A stretch of 64,000 nucleotides of DNA, from the NCBI RefSeq assembly GCF_031454185.1, contig NZ_JAVDQI010000010.1, positions 26,132-90,131 on the forward strand, read 5' to 3'. Shown here one piece after another: positions 30,599-40,187 of the stretch. The translations under genes were made by a program, and so were the position numbers. Source of the stretch: Methanococcoides alaskense. GTDB lineage: Archaea > Halobacteriota > Methanosarcinia > Methanosarcinales > Methanosarcinaceae. How positions within the stretch are numbered: the stretch's first letter is position 1; each line of letters opens with the position of its first letter. Below the pieces are notes generated by a model, which saw nothing but the letters and a program-made list of their open reading frames with translations, was not told the origin of the DNA and did not search any database.

Positions 30599-32584
30599 TT
30601 AAAGAGAATACGTGCTACGGAGTTCCTTTATGTTGTCACGCAACGCCGCTGCCCTTTCAAATTCCAGATTTTTGGCAGCCAGGTGCATCTCCGCTTCAAG
30701 TTCAATGACCATATCAGCGATCTCGATATCAGAAAGATCTTCTGCAACCTCAAGAACTTCAGATACGACCCCATCATATTCTGTTTCAACAAGCTCTCTT
30801 TGGAGAGCTTTATGGATGGTCTGCGGAACTATGCCATGTTCTTCATTATACACAAGCTGTATCTGTCGCCTTCTGTCCGATTCCTTCAGAGCAGCCTCCA
30901 TGGAACCAGTAACTTTGTCAGCATAAAGGATCACATATCCATCCGCATTCCTTGAAGCTCGTCCCATTGTCTGTATAAGTGCCCTTTCCGAACGCAGGAA
31001 ACCTTCCTTATCAGCATCAAGGATAGCTACAAAGGCCACTTCAGGGATATCCAGCCCCTCCCTTAAAAGATTGATACCCACCAGAACATCGAACACGCCC
31101 TTTCGCAGATCACGGATGATCTCTGCCCTCTCGAGAGTATCGATATCAGAATGCATATAACGCACCCTAATACCCATTTCCAGCAGATAATCGGTCAGGT
31201 CCTCGGACATTCTTTTGGTAAGCGTTGTGACAAGGGTGCGATAACCTTTCTCAGTGACCTTATTAACTTCACCGATAAGATCATCGATCTGATTCCCCAC
31301 CGGACGAATGAACACTACAGGGTCAACAAGACCTGTAGGCCTGATTATCTGCTCTACGACAGCACTGCTGATCCCGAGTTCATAATCCGCAGGTGTAGCT
31401 GACACATAGATGGCCTGGTTTATCTTATGATGGAACTCGTTGTAGGTCAACGGCCTATTATCGTAAGCAGAAGGAAGACGGAAACCATAATTGATGAGTG
31501 CCTCCTTTCTGGCACGATCCCCATTATGCATTCCCCTGATCTGAGGAATGGTCGCGTGGGACTCATCGATAACAAGCAAAAAATCATCCGGGAAGAATTC
31601 GAGCAGGGATGAAGGAGGATCACCTGGCTTGCGTCCGTCAAAGTGACGGGAATAATTTTCAATGCCGCTGCAATATCCAAGCTCGCGGATCATCTCCATA
31701 TCGAACTTTGCACGCTGCATAAGTCTCTGTGCCTCAAGAATACGGTTCTCAGACTCCAGTTTCGCAACCTGCTCCTCAAGTTCCTTTTCAATTGAACCAA
31801 GTGCCTTGACCATTTCTTCCTGCGGCATAACGAAATGTTTAGCAGGATATATGACAATGCTGTTGCCCTCTTTAACCTCGTCGATCGTCTTTCCAGTCAC
31901 GGGATCAAAGGAAGATATCCTATCGATCCCGTCCCCAAATAGTTCTATACGAACGCCATGGATATCCTGTGCAGGAAAAACCTCAATAGTATCGCCTTTG
32001 GATCGGAAGGAACCTTTGGCAGGTTCAATGTCGTTACGCTCATAGTGTATATTGATGAGTGCGGTAAAAAGCTCACTTCTACCCACCTCATCACCCGGGC
32101 GGAGAATAACAGACATTCGCCTCCACTCATCAGGAGAACCGATGTTGTAGATGCTTGAAACACTGGAGACGACGATAACATCCTTGCGTTCAATTAGAGA
32201 TTTTGTGGCTGACAGACGCAGACGATCGATCTCTTCGTTCACAGAAGAATCTTTTTCTATGTACGTATCTGTGGTGGGAAGATAAGCTTCCGGCTGGTAG
32301 TAATCATAATAACTTACAAAATATTCCACTGCATTATTAGGAAAAAATTCACGGAACTCAGAGAAAAGCTGTGCAGCAAGTGTTTTATTATGTGCGATCA
32401 CAAGAGTCGGTTTCTGCACATTCTGTATCACATTCGCAACCGTGAAGGTCTTTCCGGAACCTGTAACACCCAACAATACCTGATGTTTAAGACCTTTGTT
32501 CAGCCCTTCGGTTAGCTTTCTGATAGCTTCCGGTTGGTCACCTTTAGGTTCATAGTCAGATACAAGATCAAAACCACTCATCAC
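30599..32584 (-). CDS. uvrB: UvrB, excinuclease ABC subunit B
   Basis: A 661-aa protein. It is the damage-verifying subunit of bacterial-type nucleotide excision repair, which Methanosarcinaceae acquired from bacteria. Walker A is LLGVTGSGKTFT (about 38-49), the beta-hairpin region is EYFVSYYDYYQPEAYLP, motif II is LLVIDESHAT, and helicase motifs V and VI are LLREGLDIPEVAFVAILDADKEGFLRS and LIQTMGRASRN. The C-terminal UVR domain (MVIELEAEMHLAAKNLEFERAAALRDNIKEL) binds UvrC. uvrA and uvrC are not in the window. Confidence 0.97.
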   Translation of the reverse strand: MMSGFDLVSDYEPKGDQPEAIRKLTEGLNKGLKHQVLLGVTGSGKTFTVANVIQNVQKPTLVIAHNKTLAAQLFSEFREFFPNNAVEYFVSYYDYYQPEAYLPTTDTYIEKDSSVNEEIDRLRLSATKSLIERKDVIVVSSVSSIYNIGSPDEWRRMSVILRPGDEVGRSELFTALINIHYERNDIEPAKGSFRSKGDTIEVFPAQDIHGVRIELFGDGIDRISSFDPVTGKTIDEVKEGNSIVIYPAKHFVMPQEEMVKALGSIEKELEEQVAKLESENRILEAQRLMQRAKFDMEMIRELGYCSGIENYSRHFDGRKPGDPPSSLLEFFPDDFLLVIDESHATIPQIRGMHNGDRARKEALINYGFRLPSAYDNRPLTYNEFHHKINQAIYVSATPADYELGISSAVVEQIIRPTGLVDPVVFIRPVGNQIDDLIGEVNKVTEKGYRTLVTTLTKRMSEDLTDYLLEMGIRVRYMHSDIDTLERAEIIRDLRKGVFDVLVGINLLREGLDIPEVAFVAILDADKEGFLRSERALIQTMGRASRNADGYVILYADKVTGSMEAALKESDRRRQIQLVYNEEHGIVPQTIHKALQRELVETEYDGVVSEVLEVAEDLSDIEIADMVIELEAEMHLAAKNLEFERAAALRDNIKELRSTYSL

Positions 32585-32771
32585 TCTGTGAGTATGTATG
32601 TGAATAGCTATAAACGTATGCGTGTGTCACTGTTGCAGGTTTCACAGAATAACAGGAAGTGAATACACCATCCCAAGAAAACAACAATTATCAGATTGAT
32701 AAACAGTAGAATTATAAGAATGATAACAAAAAAGCAGAAGATAAAACATTACCAGATGATCTTTATCAGGA

Positions 32772-33608
32772 TCATACCCTCTGTGTCTGCCAGGCAGAAT
32801 AACCTTGTGCAATAGGCTTACCTACAGCTTCCACACGATCACCAATGTAGAGATATTCGCGCTGAGTACGGTTTCCACGGCGTTCAAGAAGGTTCTTTCG
32901 ATACATACGGGAAAGATATGTGGATACTGTGCTCAATTTGATCTCACCGTAGATACTTTCGTAGTGCTCCTGTATCTTTTGTGAAGTTGACCATTCGCGT
33001 GAATGCTCGTATTTCAGGAACATTTCGAGTCTTTCGCTGATCGTCAGAGAAGTGTCCATTATCCTGTCATGGAGTGATACGTTCGGAACGATCTTGTTGT
33101 TAACCTGTAGAACTTGTTTTTCTGTGACAGTGGGCTGAGCAACATTTGGCATAACCATATTAGGATGTGACATAGCCTGTTGCTGCTGTTGTTGTGGTGG
33201 AATATAATTAACGGACTGATTCACAACAGGATTAACAGATGTATTCACATTTTGCTGGTTCACAGGAACGTAGTACTGTGGGTAGTGAACCTGTGTTGCT
33301 GGAACCTGCATGCCAGGATACATCGGTGGTACAGGTGATGTTACCGGCATAACAGACACTGTATAAAATTGATCTTGTCCACCCTGTTGTGGTTGTAACA
33401 CTACAGGTTGTGGATTTTGTTGCAAAAAAAGTTGTTGGGCATTCTGCCCGGAATGCAGATTGGCTGATGAAGATCCAGTCGAGTGAGTTTGCGTTTCATC
33501 TAAAGTATCAATAAACTTGATCACTCGTTGTTTCACATTCTCACCAGCAAATTCAATGCTGGTGGATTCTTTCCCTTCGTCATCGAGTACTTCGATCCGA
33601 ATCTTCAT
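32772..33608 (-). CDS. Winged-helix regulator with Gln/Pro-rich linker
   Basis: A 278-aa protein. Residues 1-35 (MKIRIEVLDDEGKESTSIEFAGENVKQRVIKFIDTL) form a small alpha/beta domain. Residues about 55-170 are low-complexity, rich in Gln, Pro, Val and Asn with a run of Q. The C-terminal 100 residues form a winged-helix domain (SLHDRIMDTSLTISERLEMFLKYEHSREWSTSQKIQEHYESIYGEIKLSTVSTYLSRMYRKNLLERRG). The start at 33608 fits the conserved N-terminus better than the Met at 33668. It is probably a methanosarcinal DNA-binding regulator; target unknown. Confidence 0.65.
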   Translation of the reverse strand: MKIRIEVLDDEGKESTSIEFAGENVKQRVIKFIDTLDETQTHSTGSSSANLHSGQNAQQLFLQQNPQPVVLQPQQGGQDQFYTVSVMPVTSPVPPMYPGMQVPATQVHYPQYYVPVNQQNVNTSVNPVVNQSVNYIPPQQQQQQAMSHPNMVMPNVAQPTVTEKQVLQVNNKIVPNVSLHDRIMDTSLTISERLEMFLKYEHSREWSTSQKIQEHYESIYGEIKLSTVSTYLSRMYRKNLLERRGNRTQREYLYIGDRVEAVGKPIAQGYSAWQTQRV

Positions 33609-33668
33609 CTTATGCGCTCCTGCTAGCGTATCCATCCATCCCCTCAGATCGGTGGATTCACAAACCAT

Positions 33669-34176
33669 TCATCCCCTCAGATTATGGTTTAATTTTTGTG
33701 CGAATGCAGTCAGATTCAATCACATTGTGGTGATTATATGCAATTGATACATGCTGCAATATAATAATAGTGTGTGATTATATATAAATGTACTCTTGAA
33801 TTCGTGTTATCATGTGTTTTATAGTGAATTAAAAGGTTTTAAAGCATTATTTTTAGAAAAAAACATATAATTACAGATTAAAATTGAAACAACTCGTTTT
33901 TTTAACCTCAATAAAGAGAAAAAAAATTGTGCATATGAAACAAATAAGATTGAAAGGCAGAAAACGCTTGTAAACTCGAGATACATTATTATAATTATGA
34001 GGATGAGGGGGTGATTGGAAAATAGTGACCCATTGCTATTTAAAAGCATAAGTCCCCCTTATAAATACAAATAAAACAAAAAAAGGCGTACCCAATAAGG
34101 ATAAAAGAATCCTTAAGGATGAGACATTTTCTAACACGCAGTTGCTTTATATTACATGATGTTATAAGAAGGCAAC
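33669..34176. other. Divergent promoter region, about 500 bp
   Basis: It lies between the Q-rich regulator (leftward) and PAN (rightward). AT-rich, with TATA-like TTATATATAAATG near 33778 and TTATAAATAC near 34059. No gene or repeat is supported. Confidence 0.4.
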
Positions 34177-35424
34177 ATGGCCGAAGTAAGTGAAGGATCA
34201 ACAGCAGGAAATAAGTCCACTGAGATGGATTCTAATAGTGATGACCACAATACTGATGAGATGCAGAAAATGGACATCAAAGAAGTGATCAGTGAGAACG
34301 AGGTCCTAAAGGTCCAGAACGAAACAATGAAAGCAAAGCTTCTTGAAAGCAATATTATGGTGAACAAATGCATGTCAGAGATGGATCAGCTTAAGGACCA
34401 GCTTGACCACTTGACGACACCACCACTGTTCATTGCCAGCGTCATGGAAGTAGAAGATAGCATGGCACTCCTGCGCCAGCATGGCAATAATCAGGAAGTT
34501 ATGACGATGATACCATCTGAACTGGAAGGAAACCTCGAACCGGGCATGCGTGTAAGCATCAATGCCGCGTTCGCGATCATCGACATCATCAGCAGAGCAG
34601 CCGATGTTCGTGCACAGATGATGGAACTTATCGATTCACCTGGAATAGATTATGATATGATAGGTGGTCTTGATGAGGTGCTCAAAGAAGTCATTGAGTC
34701 AGTTGAGCTGCCACTTACAGAGCCAGAGCTGTTTGAGAACCTCGGTATTGAACCGCCAAGTGGCGTTCTTATGTATGGCAGCCCTGGAACAGGAAAGACA
34801 CTTATTGCAAAAGCAGTTGCATCAAGAGCACATGCGACATTCATTCGTATGTCAGGCTCAGATCTTGTACAGAAGTTCATTGGAGAGGGCGCAAGGCTCG
34901 TAAAGGATGTATTTCAGCTTGCCAGAGAAAAGTCCCCATCCATACTGTTCATCGATGAGATAGACGCAGTAGGTGGGATGAGAACCCACGATGGAACGAC
35001 CGGTTCAGCGGAAGTTAACCGTACGATGCTCCAACTTTTGGCTGAGATGGATGGTTTCGACTCCAGTGGCAATGTGAAGATCATAGCTGCGACCAACAGG
35101 ATAGACCTGCTTGACCCAGCTCTTTTGCGCCCAGGAAGGTTTGACCGTATAATCGAGATACCCATACCCGATGAAAAAGCAAGAGAGGAAATATTGAAGA
35201 TCCATACAAGGAAGATGAATCTTGAGAAAGATCTCGACCTTGCCAAGATCGCAAATATGACCGATGGCCTCAGTGGTGCAGACCTTAATGTAATAGTTAA
35301 AGAAGCAGGCATGTTCGTACTCAGAAGAAGAGGCGACATGATCACCATGAAAGACTTCCTCGATGCTTTCGAGAAAGTAGTTTCCGAGGAAGATATCAAC
35401 ACCCCGGCCGGAATGTTCGCATAA
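34177..35424 (+). CDS. pan: Proteasome-activating nucleotidase-like AAA ATPase
   Basis: A 415-aa AAA ATPase. An acidic N-terminus leads into a coiled coil (about 30-80), then an OB domain, then the AAA module: Walker A GSPGTGKT (201-208), Walker B ILFIDEIDA (about 255), SRH ATNRIDLLDPALLRPGRFDR. PAN unfolds proteins and feeds them to the 20S proteasome. The last three residues are M-F-A, so the usual C-terminal hydrophobic-Tyr-X gate-opening motif has Phe instead of Tyr. Members of this family often have a second PAN paralog. It is monocistronic, followed by a tRNA gene. Confidence 0.88.
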   Translation: MAEVSEGSTAGNKSTEMDSNSDDHNTDEMQKMDIKEVISENEVLKVQNETMKAKLLESNIMVNKCMSEMDQLKDQLDHLTTPPLFIASVMEVEDSMALLRQHGNNQEVMTMIPSELEGNLEPGMRVSINAAFAIIDIISRAADVRAQMMELIDSPGIDYDMIGGLDEVLKEVIESVELPLTEPELFENLGIEPPSGVLMYGSPGTGKTLIAKAVASRAHATFIRMSGSDLVQKFIGEGARLVKDVFQLAREKSPSILFIDEIDAVGGMRTHDGTTGSAEVNRTMLQLLAEMDGFDSSGNVKIIAATNRIDLLDPALLRPGRFDRIIEIPIPDEKAREEILKIHTRKMNLEKDLDLAKIANMTDGLSGADLNVIVKEAGMFVLRRRGDMITMKDFLDAFEKVVSEEDINTPAGMFA

Positions 35425-35509
35425 TGCGAACTTCCAATTATCTTTTTCGACGAAAGTTATAAATAGAATAGGTTGCTTTTAGGGGATGTTAAAAGCAACA
35501 AAACCGTGT

Positions 35510-35587
35510 GCTCCGATAGTGTAGCACGGCCAATCATACAGGACTCTCACTCCTGCGACTGGGGTTCGAATCCCCATCGGAGCACCA
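35510..35587 (+). tRNA. tRNA-Glu(CUC)
   Basis: Acceptor GCTCCGA/TCGGAGC, anticodon stem CAGGA/TCCTG around loop CTCTCAC (anticodon CTC), T arm CTGGG GTTCGAA TCCCCA, discriminator A and encoded CCA (35585-35587). A TATA-like TTATAAATAG is about 50 bp upstream. Confidence 0.93.
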
Positions 35588-35925
35588 TTAACTCTTTTTT
35601 ATAATTATACTAAGTTTGTAGTAATACACATGGATCTTTAATATTAAAATTGCGTTTGATCTTATAGATTACAAATTGTTTAAGAATTTGTTGACGTAAG
35701 TAACATACAACTGGTGCTTACTGAAAAAGTTAAATTTCAGGACATCATAACGGTTTAAAACAGTAAGAATAGCATCAATACTTGCAGGAATCAAGTAAAC
35801 TCTAGGAACCTGAATAAACTTCTAGAGCATGCCCCCAGAAGAGAGAGAGTATTTCAATCCTCAGTGGATCTTGCGAAGGATGACACATTCAATTAAAAAA
35901 AGCAAAGGAGCATTCCCCTTTTACT
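35588..35925. other. Non-coding gap after tRNA-Glu
   Basis: No ORF, repeat or hairpin that I can support. The right part is the downstream region of the Cys-rich minus-strand gene. Confidence 0.35.
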
Positions 35926-36093
35926 TCAATTTGCGAAATACCAGAGAAGTCCCAGTGCGATACCGATCAGTACCCACATTTTAAAACTGCAGCAACTGCC
36001 AGAGCTGCAGCAACTTCCACTCCTGCATGCCTCATCAGCTTCATTGACATCAGACCCTTTAATTTCATCGTTATTTAAAGTATTATCATTCAT
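35926..36093 (-). CDS. Small Cys-rich membrane-anchored protein
   Basis: A 55-aa protein. An acidic N-terminus (MNDNTLNNDEIKGSDVNEADEA) is followed by the cysteine cluster CRSGSCCSSGSCC and one C-terminal membrane helix (MWVLIGIALGLLWYF). GGAGTGA precedes the ATG. Five cysteines in 13 residues suggest binding of metal or an Fe-S cluster at the membrane. No family is recognised. Confidence 0.65.
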   Translation of the reverse strand: MNDNTLNNDEIKGSDVNEADEACRSGSCCSSGSCCSFKMWVLIGIALGLLWYFAN

Positions 36094-36304
36094 GAATATT
36101 CACTCCTATTTTTTACTTTTAAAAAGCATCATAAAATTACAACAATTCATTAAAATACCCGCATTCGCAAAACACAGATCATACAGACCATTTCACTTCT
36201 GGTATGATAGCTATATTTTCGAATTACCACATTATTTTCAATTACACTGCTTTGATGAGACCATTTCAATATATGCAGAGCGGCAACTTATACCCACCCT
36301 TGCG

Positions 36305-36460
36305 TCACGCATCACCAACTACCTTCCGATACTCCATCTCACAGGCATACAAACAAGCAGCAAATCTCTTCTTATCTCCAAGAACATCAACCGTCTGGTT
36401 CAGCCCAAGTTTTGAGCATTCCCCATAGACCTTACAGATATCACAACAGTTCCGACCCAT
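36305..36460 (-). CDS. Small Cys-rich soluble protein
   Basis: A 51-aa protein (MGRNCCDICKVYGECSKLGLNQ...ACLYACEMEYRKVVGDA). It has six cysteines, with a CCxxC pair near the N-terminus, one further Cys, and a CxxxC pair. GGGGGTG precedes the ATG. It is transcribed in the same direction as the Cys-rich membrane protein 200 bp downstream and may work with it in metal or redox handling. That is inference. Confidence 0.65.
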   Translation of the reverse strand: MGRNCCDICKVYGECSKLGLNQTVDVLGDKKRFAACLYACEMEYRKVVGDA

Positions 36461-36599
36461 AACACACCCCCTTAAGCTCAAAAATACGCATTCATCAGCA
36501 TTAAAAGGATTAGATGAAGAGATTCAAGAGAACAAAAACAAAGGCATCAAGCATTCCAAATTGATTCCCTAAAAATGTAATAAAGGGAGAAAATAAACT

Positions 36600-36776
36600 T
36601 TAGAAACTTGACAAGAAACCGACCTTACTGAATACGAACACAGCGACAGAGCCCACGGCAACTTCCTGAAGATTGAAAGAAATAGATCCACCAGGGTTTG
36701 TGAGCATATAAAGGATCAATGTAGCAATTCCTGCAAAGGCGAAAGCACCAATGATAACATCTTCCATTTCTACCAT
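36600..36776 (-). CDS. Small two-helix membrane protein
   Basis: A 58-aa protein (MVEMEDVIIGAFAFAGIATLILYMLTN...EVAVGSVAVFVFSKVGFL) with two predicted membrane helices joined by a Gly/Ser loop. The start at 36776 is favoured; an ATG 33 bp upstream is possible. No family is recognised. Confidence 0.5.
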   Translation of the reverse strand: MVEMEDVIIGAFAFAGIATLILYMLTNPGGSISFNLQEVAVGSVAVFVFSKVGFLSSF

Positions 36777-37083
36777 TTTTTCACACTCTATATGAAGTTG
36801 AGTATTCAATTTAAGCTACGAGAGTAACTATTATTGTATATACACCAAATTCGATTCGTTTTTAAGTGATAATGTGATTTCCCTAAATGAGAATGTCACA
36901 TATAAACTTTATGCAATAAAAATTTACAAATGCCTTTATAGGAAAAAATATAGACATCGACTAGAGATAATTAACCTCGCATGAGAAATACAACCCCTCG
37001 ACGTTGTAACTACAAAAAAAGCGATGAAGCAGAACATTACATGAAAATAGAAGAAGACGCCGGCTAAGATAACTTATGCCAGA

Positions 37084-37488
37084 TCAGACATTCCCGGGTA
37101 CCGCCCTTGCCCCCTCCGCAGAATTAGATAACACAGAATCAACAATAGACCCAAGTTCTTCGTCCATAAATGGTTTGAGCAAAAAGCCCTGAGGATTGGC
37201 AAGTTCTGCCATCTCCCTCGTTTCACGGGAAGAATCGGCAGTAATGAAAACGATAGGAGTATTTGACATTTCCCTTATCTTCATCGCGGTCTCCACCCCA
37301 TTGATACCGCCTTTTAAACGGATATCCATGAGTACCATATCAGGTCGGACCTCCTCGACCATTGCAATAGCATCAACCCCTCTTGAAGCCAGGCCTGACA
37401 CACAGTACCCCATTTTCGCCAGCTTCAACTTAATCATCATACCGACGATAAGTTCATCCTCAACTACTACGATCTGCGCATCTTTCAT
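37084..37488 (-). CDS. Stand-alone response regulator receiver
   Basis: A 134-aa CheY-like receiver without output domain. The acidic pocket is VVEDE, the phosphorylated Asp is in VLMDIRLKG, the Thr is in FITAD, and the Lys is in LLKPF. The start at 37488 gives MKDAQIVVVEDE. It follows the PAS/GAF protein (gap 66 bp) and is probably its signalling partner. Confidence 0.88.
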   Translation of the reverse strand: MKDAQIVVVEDELIVGMMIKLKLAKMGYCVSGLASRGVDAIAMVEEVRPDMVLMDIRLKGGINGVETAMKIREMSNTPIVFITADSSRETREMAELANPQGFLLKPFMDEELGSIVDSVLSNSAEGARAVPGNV

Positions 37489-37554
37489 AATACAGTCCCC
37501 AAACAAATATTCCAGCCCAGGATCATACCCATGTTACCCCAATAACAAAGAATA

Positions 37555-38472
37555 TCAAGTAAGGTCAAACCGAATTCCATCCACCTTTACAGACAGATTC
37601 ACATTATTTATCATAAGACCCGTAAGCGACTTGATCACATCAAGAGAATCACGGTCATTCTCAGGAATAACGCACTCAGAAAACGATGCTGCAAAAAGCA
37701 TTCCCATAAAATGCCCCTCGTGATGGATAGGAATTATCGCAGTACCCTGAAGACCCTCATCATTAAGGCACGAACCTGAAATAAAAGGGTAGATCTCCGA
37801 ATAATGCTTGTATATAGGAAAACCCTTCTCCGCAAAATTGAACTGAATAGAATTATGATCGAAATAGGAGATACAACTCAAAAAACCATCCGAGAGACCT
37901 TTATGCCTTACGAGGACAAGTCCGCCAGTGACATCATCCAGCATATAGAGAGCACCGGCATTAATAGCATCTAACTGAGTTGTCAATTTAAGAAGAGAAT
38001 CCATTGACTCCTCAAGATTGCCAGACCAATTCATGTCGGTTCCCATTTCCCTTTGAATAAACATGAAATCAGTTATCTTCTTTTCATCGCTAATATCAAC
38101 GATACTGCCTTCCAGACGTTCCATCAACCCGCGCTCATCATAAACGATCAGCATCTTTTCGCGAACCCACCTGACATCACCATTAGATGTAAAAATACGA
38201 TACTCCTGTACAAATACCCCATCAGGATCAACAGGACCATCAGAATAAACAGACAATGCCTTCCTAACCATTTCCAGATCTGCAGGATGAATAATATCTT
38301 CATAATTCAACCCTTTGGACATGAAATCATCTGCATCATAGCCAAACATGCCAACATTATCAGAAACAAACTCAATAGGCCACCCATACTCAGACTTCCA
38401 AACAAAGACCACTTCAAGATCCTCATATGAAACATCAGATACCCCTTCGACCATAACCATAGAACCACCCAT
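37555..38472 (-). CDS. PAS-GAF sensor protein without a kinase domain
   Basis: A 305-aa soluble protein. A PAS domain (about 15-130; FVWKSEYGWPIEFVSDNVGMFGYDADDF ... YRIFTSNGDVRWVREKM) leads through a short linker to a GAF-like domain (about 140-300; ESMDSLLKLTTQLDAINAGALYMLDD...). It ends there, with no His box or ATPase. The PAS domain strongly resembles that of the histidine kinase at 43380. It may be a truncated kinase or a sensor that acts through contact with another kinase. The response regulator downstream supports a signalling role. Confidence 0.75.
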   Translation of the reverse strand: MGGSMVMVEGVSDVSYEDLEVVFVWKSEYGWPIEFVSDNVGMFGYDADDFMSKGLNYEDIIHPADLEMVRKALSVYSDGPVDPDGVFVQEYRIFTSNGDVRWVREKMLIVYDERGLMERLEGSIVDISDEKKITDFMFIQREMGTDMNWSGNLEESMDSLLKLTTQLDAINAGALYMLDDVTGGLVLVRHKGLSDGFLSCISYFDHNSIQFNFAEKGFPIYKHYSEIYPFISGSCLNDEGLQGTAIIPIHHEGHFMGMLFAASFSECVIPENDRDSLDVIKSLTGLMINNVNLSVKVDGIRFDLT

Positions 38473-38516
38473 AATTTACACAACACTCATTAGATAATCA
38501 AAGCTCAACAGCTGAA

Positions 38517-38550
38517 TAAAAAAGAAAAGTACCCGGAAAGATCCGGGACC
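38517..38550 (-). terminator. Terminator of the methylamine operon
   Basis: On the minus strand the hairpin CCCGG-ATCTTT-CCGGG is followed by a T-rich run (ACTTTTCTTTTTT), 35-50 bp after the permease stop. Confidence 0.6.
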
Positions 38551-38580
38551 TTTGGACAAATAAAGGAGCTGTTTATACCA

Positions 38581-40089
38581 TCACTTTTTCCTTGAAAGTT
38601 CCGGAATCATGCTGACGTTTATAGCTGCCATCTTGTCAGTATGTGCCTCGTGCTGTGAATAGAACCACAGTGGGACATACAGAGCAAGTACACAAATACC
38701 GACAATTGTTGAGAACCAGCTTCCTTCAACACTGTTAAGGTAGATCACACCGATCAGACAGAGAGGAAGGTTGAAAAGACCAAACATCAATGCAACGTTC
38801 TTCCATCCGGTAGGTGCCTTGAATGGCCTGTCAAGACCAGCAAGGTCCGGCCTTGATTTTGCCTTTACGTATGCAAAAAGACTGATACCGTTAGCACAAA
38901 CATATCCGATTGCTGATGCAGCAAGGATAGCTGATGGAGTACCCATTGAGATCAGTACAAGATTGAAGAGACCGATAACGACCATTGCGAGTACAGGAGT
39001 ACCATGTGGGTTTGTCTTTGCAAATACTTTAGGAAGATTTCCTTCAGTTGCCATTGAGTGCATTGCCCTTGATGCACCAAGGTATGCAGTCTGGATGATC
39101 AATACCATTGCTGCAATGAGCATGACAATAGCAATTGTTGAACCGAAGTCACCGAGCGCTGCCTGTGCAAGCGGAAGCATTGGATCAATTGGTGCAGCTG
39201 CAATACCATCGATTCCCAGTACACCAGTAATGGTCATCTGTACAAGGATGAAAGCTACCAGACAGATAGCACCACAAGAGAACAATGCCTTTGGCACATC
39301 GGAGCCAGGTTTCTTATATTCCGGACCATAGATAGCTGCAGTTTCCCATGCGCAAGCACTCCACTGAGCCATTGCAAAGATACCGAGCAAGATCAGGATA
39401 TGATGGAGATCCCATGCCCAGTCAGTTGGCAACCATGTACTGGTGATATTAGTCATTACGAAGTCACCGGTCACATAAGGTGCCAATGTAATAATTGCCA
39501 TTGGGATAAGTGAGAAAGCTGCGAGGATATAACCTACAACAGCACCACTCGAAAGTCCACGATAATTGATAAGTATTAATCCACCGAATATCACAACACC
39601 TGCTATCATTGAAAGCTGGTACTGGCTGAAAGTTGCTGCAAGTGAAGGGAACAAACTGTGAAGATAAAAACCAATAAGAATTGCGAAGATAGCAAGTACA
39701 GGGTTCCATGCGAACCAGTAGCTCCATGCACTGAATCCACCGATAAGTTTACCCTTGTCGTACTTTCCTTTATGGTCAGGGGACTTGAAAACATTCTGTG
39801 CAAATCCAGGCAGACCGGATGCATTAGGGAATGTAGTTGCGAGTTCACCATAAGCGAGGTTCTGCATAAAACCCTGGAATACAGAAAGACCCCATACAAT
39901 AATAGCAGCGGACCATAAATAGCTGGCAAAATAGCCAATCGAAGGTAAGATCAATAAAGGTACACCAATAGCAATAGCCAATCCTTGTTTCCAATCGATC
40001 GATCGTTCAAGCTCACCGGTTTCACAGACGACCTTTGCACATTGCTCTGCGTGCTTCCAGTCTACACCCGATTTCTTTTCCTCAGACAT
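38581..40089 (-). CDS. APC-superfamily permease, probable dimethylamine transporter
   Basis: A 502-aa protein with about 12 membrane helices. The first helix region is GLAIAIGVPLLILPSIGYFASYLW; a middle conserved segment is AMAQWSACAWETAAIYGPEYKKPGSDVPKALF. Related permeases lie with methylamine methyltransferase genes in Methanosarcina and are thought to import mono-, di- or trimethylamine. It follows mtbB by about 100 bp in the same direction, so dimethylamine is the likely substrate. Confidence 0.82.
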   Translation of the reverse strand: MSEEKKSGVDWKHAEQCAKVVCETGELERSIDWKQGLAIAIGVPLLILPSIGYFASYLWSAAIIVWGLSVFQGFMQNLAYGELATTFPNASGLPGFAQNVFKSPDHKGKYDKGKLIGGFSAWSYWFAWNPVLAIFAILIGFYLHSLFPSLAATFSQYQLSMIAGVVIFGGLILINYRGLSSGAVVGYILAAFSLIPMAIITLAPYVTGDFVMTNITSTWLPTDWAWDLHHILILLGIFAMAQWSACAWETAAIYGPEYKKPGSDVPKALFSCGAICLVAFILVQMTITGVLGIDGIAAAPIDPMLPLAQAALGDFGSTIAIVMLIAAMVLIIQTAYLGASRAMHSMATEGNLPKVFAKTNPHGTPVLAMVVIGLFNLVLISMGTPSAILAASAIGYVCANGISLFAYVKAKSRPDLAGLDRPFKAPTGWKNVALMFGLFNLPLCLIGVIYLNSVEGSWFSTIVGICVLALYVPLWFYSQHEAHTDKMAAINVSMIPELSRKK

Positions 40090-40143
40090 ATTACATCACT
40101 CCTTTTCTAATAAATACTACCCATCATATCAAAAAACTGAAAA

Positions 40144-40165
40144 GGGCCTGACAAATGCCAGGACC
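40144..40165 (-). terminator. Hairpin between mtbB and the permease gene
   Basis: GGGCCTG and CAGGACCC form an imperfect stem just after the mtbB stop. It may partly end transcription or protect the mtbCB message, so the permease would be made in smaller amounts. Confidence 0.4.
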
Positions 40166-40187
40166 CTTATATCAGTGCAGGTAGAAC

